Assembly (NCBI GenBank): GCA_023512835.1
Contig: CM042088.1
Location: 9,912,078-9,976,077 of the forward strand
DNA: 64,000 bases
Origin: Taxillus chinensis
Taxonomy: Eukaryota > Streptophyta > Magnoliopsida > Santalales > Loranthaceae
Direction of reading: 5' to 3'
Shown here: one piece after another, positions 34,268-45,296 of the stretch
How positions within the stretch are numbered: position 1 is the first letter of the stretch
How the letters are laid out: each line of letters begins with the position of its first letter
The notes under the pieces: model-generated
Seen by the model: only the letters and a program-made list of their open reading frames with translations
Database searches by the model: none
What the model was told of the DNA's origin: nothing
Position numbers and translations under genes: made by a program

Positions 34268-36232
34268 GAACCTACACCAGAGGAAACTCAGCCTGTTGAA
34301 AGACCTAGTGATACTACAGAAGTAAGAGAGCGTGCAGCTGGAGGGCAGTCACCAGTATAGGATATCCCAGATGGTAGGGGTACAACACCTGTTCTATTAA
34401 GCTCTCTTGGGGAGTCTGAATTAGAAGACTTTTATATTAAGTATGCTAAGGCTCATATGACCCCCGCTGAATTGAGAAAGGCATGGATAGCCTTCGGGAA
34501 GCAGATGGTGGACAGAGAACATCTGATTAGCTGGCTTGTGGATCAGGGTCTTGTAAGAAGAGACCCTATAGAAGCAGTTTCGATGGTTGCCCCATCTCCT
34601 ATCATGGGTGACACTCCTGACACATTAAATCCCCGAGATGCCGAGACGGATAAGATTCCTGAGGAAGAGGAGGAGGCACCTACTGTTGAAGCAGTAAGTG
34701 ACTTGGATGTAGAGGAAGTACAACATGCTTCTGAGCATGTAGAAGCACTTGAGATGACCACTCCACTTGGACTAGCGACTCATCAAGTGGTCACTCAGAG
34801 GAATGATGACTTAACCTTCCACATCCCATCAGCCATTCCATTGGCTTCTACCTCTTAATCACAGGCCTTGACTGTTGAGGAAGTGGACCGAATTGCTGAC
34901 AAGGTTTTGGAAAAACTGACCACTTCTGGACTGTTGAATTTCACACCTACCATTCAAGCAGTCAAGAGACGATTCTATGTAGTGGAGGAGGGAATGGAGA
35001 AGCTCAGAAATGAAGTTGAACTTTCTGACTTTGAGTTAGAGAGGGTCAAGACTGAACTGGAATCCCTCATCAAAGTAAGCATTGAAGGTTTTAAACACCT
35101 CGAGAACCACAGTGAAGACATAAAGGAGGCGTACAAGAATCAGCATGAGGGATTTCTTAAACCTATGGGTCCTATCTTTGAAGCCTACAGCCGATCGGAA
35201 GCTACCTATGCTCGTGGACGAAAGCGTGCACACAGAGCCACTATTATTACTGATTTTAATGATGATGATGTGCCCATTGGAACGCGCATGAAGAAGCATC
35301 CAGCTACTCTCGGACAACCATCATCCTCTACTTAGCTTGGTCCTTCAACTACCCATCCAAGTACAGCTGAGTATACCATGCCTACTTCCCCTACTAAACC
35401 AGCCACTACTACCACCGGCCAACCGATAGTACCACCGCGCACTGTGACTATAGGAGCCAGCTCAACTGAACTTGTGGCTTTCAATAGCTATGTTGCTGGA
35501 GATACCACCGCGTGGACTTGTGGCTACGAAGCATTCTTCACCGGCCCTGACCTGTGTCGATTACTACATGATGGTGAAAAAATGGATAATCTTGAGATGA
35601 CACAGTTCATCTTTGCACAAAAGTTATATCTGGAGAAGCTGCCTCTCCATATCCGCCGAGATACGCGGGTGGAACTCTGTTTGCCGTTCATGTAGGCACA
35701 GCTCATCGATGATGCATCAATGATCGAGTTTATACAGGGTCGCAGATATGAGAACTCCTTCCGTCCATGGAATGAGGTCGACCATGTGATCATCCCCTAT
35801 TTGTCAACATCTCCGCACTGGTTTCTTCTCGATATTGACTTCAAGAACCAGAGGATCATCATCTTTGACTCCAAGCCTACTACTCTACTAATCCAACGGC
35901 GTGAACAACTCCGTGAATTCAATCGCACCCTCACCCGTGTCATGCAGGGATATTCGCATGGGTGTGGTGGCTATCATCTTTCCAAACCAATGGAAATTAC
36001 TCGAGTCAAGCAAGGCGTTCCTGCTCAGGATGATGCTCATAGTTATGGGTTCTATGTTTGCCACTATATTCGCATCCTGGCCACTATCGGTTTCACTGCC
36101 CTCATGCCTAAATTTGATCGTGTGAGCAGTCGCGCCGCCTCGCTGTATTTGACTACTGTTCAACTTCTGTGTGAGCAAACCGCTGTTTTTCTGTTTACAC
36201 AAAGTGTAAAATATTCTGACTTTAAATCGTAA
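34268..36232 (+). pseudogene. C1 extra ORF, C-terminal half (linker, coiled coil, Ulp1-like protease domain)
   Basis: Continues the frame cut at 16251. Order: a Thr/Pro/Glu-rich start, a helical segment (YIKYAKAHMTPAELRKAWIAFG), a long acidic linker (about 34560-34860), a coiled coil (VEEGMEKLRNEVELSDFELERVKTELESL split around 34985-35075), a Thr/Pro-rich linker, then a C48-type domain at about 35470-36200. The domain shows HWFLLDID (catalytic His), IIIFDSK (catalytic Asp) and QDDAHSYGFYVC, where the family has Q..D.CG..VC. The catalytic Cys is therefore replaced by Tyr. Stops in frame at 34358, 34856, 35333 and 35693; no frameshift. Ulp1-type enzymes remove SUMO-like modifiers; activity here is not expected. 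Confidence 0.75.
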
Positions 36233-36410
36233 CTGTCTTGTACTCTATCTCCTTGTGCACTGCTTTTACACTTTCCTCTTTCTGTGTTTTCTGTGTACTT
36301 ATTTTATCTCAGTTACGTTTTGTGTATGTCTTTGCGCTGCTGCCTGTCGTTCTATGATTTATTGCATTGCTCCCCAGTGATTTGTTTTCTGGTGCTTGTT
36401 CCTCGCCCCA

Positions 36411-36650
36411 AAAAGGGGGAGTATATCTCAGGGGGAGCAAAGGTCGTAGGGGGAGTTATCTGTGACAGGAGGCAGCTAACGCAGCTTCATGCCTACGGGG
36501 GAGAGGAGTGTGCATTTTCGTAATTTTGGTCTCCTCCAATTTTTTCATATGCATAGATATTTTCTGTTTACTTAAAACTACCCATGAAACTCGTAGTCTC
36601 AGACTTTATGTTTTCCACCCAGTGTCAGCTTACATTAAATAGGGGGAGAT
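36411..36650 (+). other. Multiple polypurine tracts upstream of C1 3' LTR
   Basis: GGGGGAG-type tracts occur at about 36411-36421, 36431-36437, 36449-36455, 36497-36503 and 36641-36650. The last one directly precedes the LTR start TGTTGG. Clusters of polypurine tracts are a described hallmark of Sireviruses and support the assignment of C1. Confidence 0.8.
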
Positions 36651-38090
36651 TGTTGGAAATAAAGGATTTGATGAAGCTGCCAACATATAGTCCAAGTCTG
36701 GAGACTCGAAGATCTAAAGGTCGTAGGGTCGAAGAGTTGTAGTTCGTAGAAGTAAAACTGTCACAGGACATATTGACGAGAGGCTCGTAGACTCATAGGG
36801 TCTGGAGACTCGAAGCATATTTGTGACAGAACACACTGCTACTCGTAGATCCCAGGTCCAAGGTCGTAGAGTCGCAATATGAAAAAAGGAGCATTACTGT
36901 AAGTGACGATTCAATTCAGAGACTCATAGAGTCGAAGAATAAAAGAACAGTAACCGAACTTAAATAATTCGAAGACTCGAAACCTATAGAACTGTAGAGT
37001 TCCTAAAGCGCTCATGTCACTTAAAAGAACTTAAAGTACCGCTAGACTCGTAGACTCAAGGGTCATAAAGTCGCAGTCTTGAAACACTGTTAAGAAAACA
37101 AGACTTGCAGACTCGTAGGTCAAAGGTCAAAGAGTCGAAGCCAAAAAGATTGACCAACTTAAATGAATTTGTAACTCGAGAGTCGTAGAGTCATTGACTC
37201 AAGAAATACAGGTTTGTTAAAGAACTTGTTAGACATATCACAGACTCGAAGATCATAAAGGCAGAGAGTTACAGCTGAAGGGTCGTAGCCTTAAAGTCGA
37301 AAGTGTATAGAAATGGAAACTCAGTACATACGTAACTGCGGAAGTCTAAGGAAGAAATATAAAGACTAAGACTCGTAGAGTCGAAGAGTTTTAAGGTCGA
37401 AGACTCGCAGAGTTGAAGAACCTCTTAGTCAAGCAAACTAAACTGAGAAATCCGAGGGTCGTAGATCCGCAGAGCTAGGGTCGAAGACTCGCAGCTGTAA
37501 CAACGGGTAGATTAGGCGCACTTTGAAGAAGTCACTCTAAGAGCCATTAGGACAGTCACAGACTCTTAGAGTCGTAGACTCATAGAGTTGCAGACTTTTA
37601 ATTAATAGCGTGACACAACTAACTTAATCTAACTCAAACTCTGCCTCGAAGACTCGAAGATATGTGAGTCATAGACTCGCAGATACCAACACTGTAAAGC
37701 CTGAAGTAAACTTCTGCAACCTCAACGGGATCTAACTGAAACCTCTGAGTCGTCAAACCTACGAGGCACCCGCCTTCATGACATACCTAAAACCCAAAGC
37801 ATATGCACTTAGCGATGTTTTCAGCTAGGGCTTGCACAGTAAGCTTGCGCCGTATCGAGCAGCTGGAGTGCAATTAATGCCGCATTAATTGTGATCTACC
37901 ACTTTCCATAGATGAACGGCCAAGATCGACTGCGTAAGTATGGGCATGCAACTGCACAGCATGGGCAACAAATCTACAAATCAGAGCAGATCAACCCATC
38001 CCCTGACATCCTAGATATCCAGTGGCGGGAAATCAGTTTATAGGATGGACAACTAGGCGCACAGCAATCTAAGCTTAAAATATGTATCAC
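36651..38090 (+). repeat. C1 3' LTR, part 1 (GACTC/CGTAG word array)
   Basis: Begins TGTTGGAAATAAAGG after the last polypurine tract. From about 36690 to 37680 it is packed with short words GACTC, GAGTC, TCGAAG and TCGTAG in changing order (for example GACTCGTAGAGTCGAAG), giving many small palindromes. This resembles the repeated palindromic motifs reported for Sirevirus LTRs. From about 37780 on it is ordinary sequence. Interrupted at 38090 by element D (TSD ATCAC). Confidence 0.8.
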
Positions 38091-38457
38091 TGATAACTGC
38101 AGAATTTATAATTAAATTTGCATGTAATTTATGGGATTTAATTGAATATTTTGTTGAATTAATGCATTTTTATAATAGTTTTCCTCAGTTTCAATTATTT
38201 ACTATTTTATTTTTTTTATAGATTTAATATTAATTTTGGTGGTCTTTAATGTTTAATTTGATTATTCCAATTTTAATATTAATTCTCTGGGCTTAATTGA
38301 TTATTTTAATTGTTTTAGTTTTTAATTTAATGTTTTGTGTTAATTATTATTTATTTGTTAATTATTATTATTATTATGATTATTATTTTATTGTTTGCTT
38401 GTCGTGCAAGTTGGTTCGAGAAATTGAAAAGTGGAAATTGCACGGGATTTGGATTTT

Positions 38458-38490
<33 letters not shown>

Positions 38491-38952
38491 CTCTGTGTGT
38501 GTGTGTGTGTGTGCAGGCCCTAGAAAAAAAGGCGGGCGCAGCCTCCACCTCTTTCAGTCATCACGTCCGGCGCCGTCCCATCTCTCTTCCACTGGGCGCT
38601 AGATCCACCTTCACCATCACGACATCAACCCTCCACATCAGTGCAGGCCATCCCCCATTCGTCCAGCTCACCTCCATCTCTATCACGCGCAGCTTCTCTC
38701 CAGCGTGAAGCCATCGCGCAGCCCGTCTCCACCAATTAACCACATCATCTCTTCATCCCACCTCCACGTGCGCCCATCTCCAGCATCTCTTCGCCCATCA
38801 CCATCGCACCATCTTTTCTCCACCAATCTCCACGATACAGCCCTCTCTTCCATCAATACCTCTTCACGCACAGCAGCATAAGTCCAGCCTCTCCATGTCA
38901 TATCACCCATCTCCATCACGGCTTCACCAAGCAGCGACAAACGCCCTTTTCA
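38091..38952 (+). repeat. D 5' LTR (862 bp)
   Basis: Contains AT-rich U3, an ATT/TTA microsatellite, (AT)n then (GT)n at about 38458-38514, and a CCA/TC-rich leader. It matches 41822-42688 nearly base for base except at the microsatellites and scattered transitions. Open frames through the dinucleotide repeats are artefacts. Confidence 0.92.
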
Positions 38953-39464
38953 AATTGGCTAAGATTTTGATTTAACTTGTTCTTTATTTTTGTTTCTATT
39001 TTTTGTAGGTTTCTTCTTTTAGTAGTTTCCTATTTATATTTGTATTTTTATTATTATTTTTTTTCTATTTTTTTTTTGTGCAGGTTTCCTATTTTATTTT
39101 ATTTTATTTCCTAATTTATTTTTACTAGTTTCCTATTTCGTTTTGCAGGTTTATTATTTTATTTTATTTTTCTTTTGTAACAGTTTCTTATTTTGTAGGC
39201 TACCTTTTTTTAACAGTTTCCTGTTTTGTTGTTTTCCTTTTTCTAACAGTTTCTTGTTTTGTTTTTCTTTTCTTTTTGTAACAGTTTCTTATTTTTGTTT
39301 TTGTTTTTTTTCTTTTCTAATAGTTCTTATTTTGCAGGTTTCCTTTTTTTAACATTTTTTTGTTTAATTTTTTTCTTTAAAAGTTTCATTTTTTTTAAAG
39401 TTCTTTTTTTTTTTTAAAAAATCCTTTTTAGTTTTTCTTTTTGTAGGTTTTTAAAAGAGGCAAG

Positions 39465-40618
39465 ATGAACTTTCAAGAATTTGGTGAACAAAGCATATCT
39501 ACTCCATGGTGGGAACAACAGATAGAGGTACCCCAATCCCAGCAGTCTTTTTTTTACAAACTCGATGAGGTGTCTACAATGCTACAACATATGCTATCAG
39601 CTTTGCAAGCAACTCAACCGGTACCAATGGGAGTTTATCCATACTAGCCATACCATCAGCAAGCTCCCATTGCACTAACTTATTACCAAGAGTGGGAGGA
39701 CCATCCAAATTTCAACTATCCACAAAAGCCTCCACATTGGCATGAAGAGTGGCTATATCAGCAACAACAAGCAACCCCTTCTACTGATGACCTTATTCAG
39801 CAACTGCTAAAGCAACAACAACTTGCTACTATTCAATACCAACTGGAGAGGCAAAGTGAGGAGATGCAAGAGATACAAACTTGGCTACACCAAATGAAAG
39901 CCACCATCCATGAGCTCAAAATTCAAAATAAAGAAGAGGGTGTGTTTTCCCAAGCTACTCCAATGGAGCATCAAGAGGATGATATGGAGCCACCACTTGA
40001 GTTTCTTCCCTATACTTTGGGGGAAAGTGGCTACAAACTAGTGCCCACTGCCACATTCGTATTACCTGAAGAAAAAGAGGCATATTCTGAATTTTATGAA
40101 GAGGAGATGTCGCAACCAATCACTCCAGAGTTTGAGCACACCATTGAGTCTCCTTCCAATGAATTCTTGGAGGACAGTTGTCCACCTTCTATCACTATTG
40201 CTGCTTCTATGCCACATGCAGATGAGGCACACTATTTCCTTGGCCACAAGAACCATATGAAGACTCGAATTGGCTTATTGGCAACAATTCAAGTGTGGGG
40301 GAGTTGCTTAAGGATGTTGTCACTACTGCGGACCATACTGTTGTGGATACCTTGTTTAGTGAGCCAGTGGAGTTTGTAATGCCTTGTCACCATCATTTAT
40401 TTGTAGTGAAGGACACTATGTTTGTGAAGATGTCCTCAAGTGTGCACTTTGAAGAGTTCCAATGGTTACCACCACCAATTCCTTATCCCGATGTGGCCTA
40501 TGAATGTGCTAAAGTGTATACTGCAAGGATGAAAACTTATCATTCGATGGTTAAGCCTTGTTTGAGTCCATCAGGTTGTTTCTTTCCTTCTCATTTATTG
40601 TTCATTGTTCATTTTTAG
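39465..40618 (+). pseudogene. D gag-like protein (Gln/Glu-rich, unknown function)
   Basis: Starts at ATG 39465 (MNFQEFGEQSISTPWWEQQ) after a 500-base T-rich leader. The product is Gln-rich with a helical, coiled-coil-like middle (QQLLKQQQLATIQYQLERQ) and an acidic C-terminal part rich in Pro and Glu. No zinc knuckle, protease or RT motif is present. A TAG at 39645-39647 interrupts it in a Tyr-Gln-rich stretch, and a frameshift near 40255 moves the end into another frame (VGELLKDVVTTADHTVVDTLFS), which runs to a stop at 40616-40618. It may derive from the linker region of an Athila/Tat gag. I do not recognise the full family. Confidence 0.55.
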
Positions 40619-41821
40619 AATTGCGTTCCATGATTCATAGTTTCTATTTTTGGATTACGTTGAGGACAATGCAACATTTAAGTGTGGGGGAGGGAACACC
40701 TAGTTTAGTTTAGTTAAACATTTTAGTTTAGTTAAACTTTTTTTTTTCTCATTAGTTTGTTTTTGATTACTATTGTTTTTTTTTCCTTTATTTATTTTTC
40801 AATTCCAAAAAATAAAAAAACCAAAAAGATTTTCTTTTGTTTTTGTGTGCTTTATTTTTTATTTGTAGGCTGCATGTTTTTAATTTTGAACTTGATTGAC
40901 ACTTAAATTTTTTGTACATCTTTGCAATTATGTTAGTTCCAATTTGAGTTTATTTGATTGTGCAATATGTGAATAATAATTGAGAATTTTGAGTAGTTAG
41001 AATTAAGTTGTCTAGTATGGATACCCACATTATCCACAACTAGAATTTTTAACTCCTATACTTGATTGATTTAGCTTGAATTTATGTCTTATTTGAGAAG
41101 CACAAATTGTAGAAACCATGATATTAGCTGTTTTTGAGCTGTACTTGATTATTAATGTTATATATTTTGACATACTTTAGATTTCATTACATGTTACTCA
41201 TGCCTCCACTTAAAGTTTTTCTTGCAAATTTGGGACTATTTTGAACTAAACTTGTGTGCTTAAAAGAAAAAAAGAGAAGATTATAGATTGTGGGGATGCA
41301 TAACTCATCAAAGGAGAAAGGAGCATAAAATGCACCCTTTGCAAAGCATTACAGTACATCCACACTATTATCAATTATATGAAAAAAAAGAATGCTAAGA
41401 AAAAAATCTCCAGATTGTGAAAAAAAAAGAGAAATAACAATTCATTTATCTTATATCTTGTTTAGTTCCTCATGCGTATCACCGATTTGTTTTATCTTTA
41501 AGTGTTGGTGTGGTACATGACATGATGTTTTGAGTGTAAAGAAATTTTGATATTAATTTTTAAGCATGTTTTTTCAAGTTGATTGATTGAGGACTGCATA
41601 TTTGTGTAACTTGATTAAGTGTCATAAATGAAGGTTAAATTGTGAAGGTGTGGAGGTTAAAAAATTTTAGTGCACACACTCACATCCATACTAGAACTTG
41701 ATTCGTTATACGTGAGTTGTTCTCTTTATATATTTAAATTTGCATGATTGAATGATCTTTATTTTGGTGCTTAATTTTAATATTTGTTCAAGGACGAACA
41801 AAGTTCAAGTGTGGGGGAATT
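40619..41821 (+). other. D 3' non-coding region with two AAGTGTGGGGGA tracts
   Basis: AAGTGTGGGGGAGGG at about 40680-40694 and AAGTGTGGGGGAATT at about 41807-41821. Only the second abuts the LTR. Each is preceded by 'ttgaggacaatg..' or 'tcaaggacgaac..', so the two are diverged copies of one 3' motif. The interval is AT-rich with T and A runs and has no gene. Confidence 0.7.
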
Positions 41822-42181
41822 TGATAACTGCAGAATTTGTAATTAAATTTGCATGTAATTTATGGGATTTAATTGAATATTTTGTTGAAATAATGCATTT
41901 TTATAATAGTTTTCCTCAATTTCAATTATTTACTATTTTATTTATTTGTATAGATTTAATATTAATTTTGGTGGTCTTTAATGTTTAATTTGATTATTCC
42001 AATTTTAATATTAATTCTCTAGGCTTAATTGATTATTTTAATTGTTTTAGTTTTTAATTTAATGTTTTGTGTTAATTATTATTTATTTGTTAATTATTAT
42101 TATTATTATTATTATTTTATTGTTTGCTTGTTGTGCAAGTTGGTTCGAGAAATTGAAAAGTGGAAATTACACGGGATTTGG

Positions 42182-42247
<66 letters not shown>

Positions 42248-42688
42248 CAGGCCCTAGAAAAAAAAAGGCGAGCGCAGCCTCCACCTCTTTCAGTCATCAC
42301 GTCCGGTGCCATCCCATCTCTCTTCCACTGGGCGCCAGATCCACCTTCACCATCACGACATCAACCCTCCACATCAGCGCAGGCCATCCCCCATTCGTCC
42401 AGCTCACCTCCATCTCTATCATGCGCAGCTTCTCTCCAGCGTGAAGCCATCGCGCAGCCCGTCTCCACCAATCACCCACATCATCTCTTCATCCCACCTC
42501 CACGTGCGCCCATCTCCAGCATCTCTACGCCCATCACTATCGCACCATCTTTTCTCCACCAATCTCCACAATACAACCCTCTCTTCCATCAATACCTCTT
42601 CACGCACAGCAGCATAAGTCCAGCCTCTCCACGTCATATCACCCATCTCCATCACGGCTTCACCAAGCAGCGACAAACGCCCTTTTCA
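41822..42688 (+). repeat. D 3' LTR (867 bp)
   Basis: Partner of 38091-38952. The (GT)n run is clearly longer here (about 22 units at 42202-42246 against about 8 in the 5' LTR), which explains most of the length difference. Ends CCTTTTCA followed by ATCAC. Confidence 0.92.
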
Positions 42689-42693
42689 ATCAC

Positions 42694-43162
42694 TCTCACA
42701 CAAAATGAAAAAAAAACAGAGTTAGTCTTGTTCTGGAGAAGTGTGGAATAAAAGGAATACAAGATTAATCTTAAGAAAAGAATTCGAAAAAGTGAGAGAA
42801 CAAGAACTTCCAAGTGTTGTGTGCCTCGTTGAACGAAGATCAAGATCAACCTTCACAATCCATCATATTCTCTTGCTCACCCAAGATTCAGCACGATTGT
42901 CTAGTCTACTCTCTATGTTATTTCCCACAATCCAAACTATCATAGTGGATTCTTATGACATCTGAGATCTATTTGATAAGGAGCATTTACTACATCTTAG
43001 ATTTGTCTGATAGTTTATAACTCACATTATCACTCAAATTACTCCTGTTATCTTCTTCATAAATACTTCTAGCGTAGTCATCCTTAGAAGTACCATATAC
43101 CAGCTAACAGTCTAGCTTCTGCGCACTAAGAAAGTCTAGCTTTTGTGGATAGTACCATATTA
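42694..43162 (+). repeat. C1 3' LTR, part 2 (end uncertain)
   Basis: Continues C1 LTR sequence after the ATCAC duplicate. Near the end, 'agtaccatat.' occurs twice (about 43089 and 43151), around GTCTAGCTTCTG/GTCTAGCTTTTG. A TG...CA end at 43157 is plausible, but the 5' LTR that would prove it is outside the window. The AT-rich foldback starts at 43163. Confidence 0.5.
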
Positions 43163-43225
43163 GGCTAAACTGTTTTTGTTATATATACTTATACTATGAC
43201 ATATAAATAATTATAACAATAACAA

Positions 43226-43256
<31 letters not shown>

Positions 43257-45296
43257 ATTATCATTAATGATAATACTATTATTATTATTATTAATGATAA
43301 TAATAATAAAAAATGTATGATTTATTTTAATAATAATAATTATAAAGTATATATATTTATATTAGAATAAAAACTAAATGTACTATTAATATTTTGATAT
43401 AAAATACAAATTAATTATATTCTAAATTAATTTTGAAGTTATATATTAGTTCATACTAATATACTATATAATTATAATTTTTATTACTTTTTTATATTTT
43501 ATATGCTTGTATTTTATATTAAAACATTACTTCTACTTTTAATAAATGTTTAATTTTATTTAAATATAACTGTATATACTTTGTGCGTAATATTATTTTT
43601 AAAATAAAATGTTTGCTCATTATTATTAGTAGTAGTGGTACTATTTTTGCTACTAATATTATTTATATGTTAGATTTTAAATATATACACTAATTATGTA
43701 AACATAGTAAACAATATTCATTTATAACATATATAATAGTTATCGACAAACTTTTAACATCAGCGGTTAAACTTCAGATACTCAATAATTATCATATTAC
43801 TTATATTATATATATAGTTATTCTAATTAATGAGTAGTAATTTAAGTAACAAGTAGTGATAATCTAAGTAATATAATTATCATAAGTAATATGTGATAAT
43901 ATGAGTATCGATAATCTAACTAATATAATTATATCTTATGATTGTAATATTACTTATGTTATAAATAATATAATAGTTCGAAAAGTCGTGTTTCTCTAAC
44001 TTATTTCCCTGAACGTAATTAAAATTATCAATAATATAATTATTAAGTATGAGTTTATATATATATATATTCTTTGATATGATAACTATATATATATATA
44101 TACTATTCTAAGTATAATCAATGTTATTGGTTAATTATACAATACTAATTATTTTGATATAATATAAAATACATAGTGAGAGTGAGTTTTAATTTTTGAT
44201 AGTATGTATTTTATATTTGGGTTAAAATTAATAAATAATATACTATTGATCATTTTAATTACATTGAGGAAAATAAGTTGAAAAAACACGACTTCACGAA
44301 CTATTGTATTGTTTATAACGTAAGTAATATGAGAACCATGACATATAATTATACTAGTTAGGTTATAGCTACTCATATTATCACTTATTATTGATGATAA
44401 TTATATTATATAGATTATCACTACTCGTTACCTGAATTATTACTCATTGATTAAAATTTATACATGCATATATATATATATATATATAGTGATAAATTGA
44501 TACGAGTTTATGTATATATGCTTTGATATGTTATATATATATAATTCTAATTATAATCAATGTTATTGGTTAATTATATAATACTAACTATTTTGATATA
44601 ATATAAAATACATAGTGAGAGTGAGTTTTGATTTTTGATAGTATGTGTTTTATATTTGGGTTAAAATTAATAAATAATATACTATTGATCATTTTAATTA
44701 CATTGAGGGAAATAAGTTGAAAAAACACGACTTCACGAACTATTGTATTTTTATAACATAAGTAATATGAGAACCATGATATATAATTATACTAATTAGG
44801 TTATCACTACTCATATGATCACTTATTATTGATAGTAATTATAATTATTGAGTATATGGAGGTTAACAACTGATGTTAAAAAGTTTATCGATAACTATTA
44901 TATATTATAAATGAATATTGTTTACTATGTTTACATAATTAGTGTATATATTTAAAATCTAACATATAAATAATATTAGTAGCAAAAATAGTACCACTAC
45001 TACGAATAATAATTAGTAAATATTTTATTTTAAAAATAATATTATTCACAAAGTATATATACTTATATTTAAATAAAATTAAGCATTTATTAAAAGTAGT
45101 AGTAATGGTTTAATATAAAATACAAGCATATAAAATATAAAAAAGTGATAAAATTTATAATTATATAGTATATTAGTATGAACTAATATATAACTTCAAA
45201 ATTAATTTTGAATATAATTAATTTATATTTTATATCAAAATATTAATACTACATTTAATTTTTATTCTAATATAAATATATATACTTTATAATAAT

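Larger units (their letters stand above)
38091..42688 (+). mobile_element. D: non-autonomous LTR retrotransposon (4.6 kb) in C1 LTR
   Basis: Target duplication ATCAC at 38086-38090 and 42689-42693. LTRs are 38091-38952 and 41822-42688, both starting TGATAACTGCAG and ending CCTTTTCA. The interior is 2.87 kb with a single Gln/Glu-rich gag-like frame and no protease, RT or integrase. The polypurine tract (CAAGTGTGGGGGAATT) is the Athila/Tat type, which suggests an element mobilised by that lineage. I could not find a convincing primer-binding site after 38952 (AATTGGCTAAGATTTTG). Confidence 0.88.
8294..43162 (+). mobile_element. C1: Sirevirus-like Copia retrotransposon with extra Ulp1-like ORF, heavily interrupted
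   Basis: After mentally removing four insertions (Ty3-B at the left edge, solo LTR 11363-12870, Ty3-C 16252-34262, D 38091-42688), the remainder reads: gag C-terminus, protease, integrase, RT, RNase H, a spacer, an internal promoter-like region, an extra ORF, a cluster of polypurine tracts and a 3' LTR starting TGTTGG. The copia domain order (integrase before RT), the two CCHC knuckles in gag and the multiple polypurine tracts point to the Sirevirus/Maximus lineage. gag-pol and the extra ORF keep their frames after the insertions are ignored. They are stopped only by nonsense codons. The 5' LTR and gag N-terminus are outside the window. The right end is uncertain by a few tens of bases. Confidence 0.8.

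Noticed and set aside
34116..34325. Apparent C-terminal extension of Ty3-C RNase H (open frame to 34325)
   Set aside because: The sequence from 34116 is LTR, then C1 ORF in another frame. The extension is a by-product of the deletion junction.
42029..42751. 240-codon open frame through the D 3' LTR, and its partner 38297-38708
   Set aside because: It runs through (TA)n, (GT)n and a CCA-rich leader. The frame differs between the two LTR copies, and no domain is visible.
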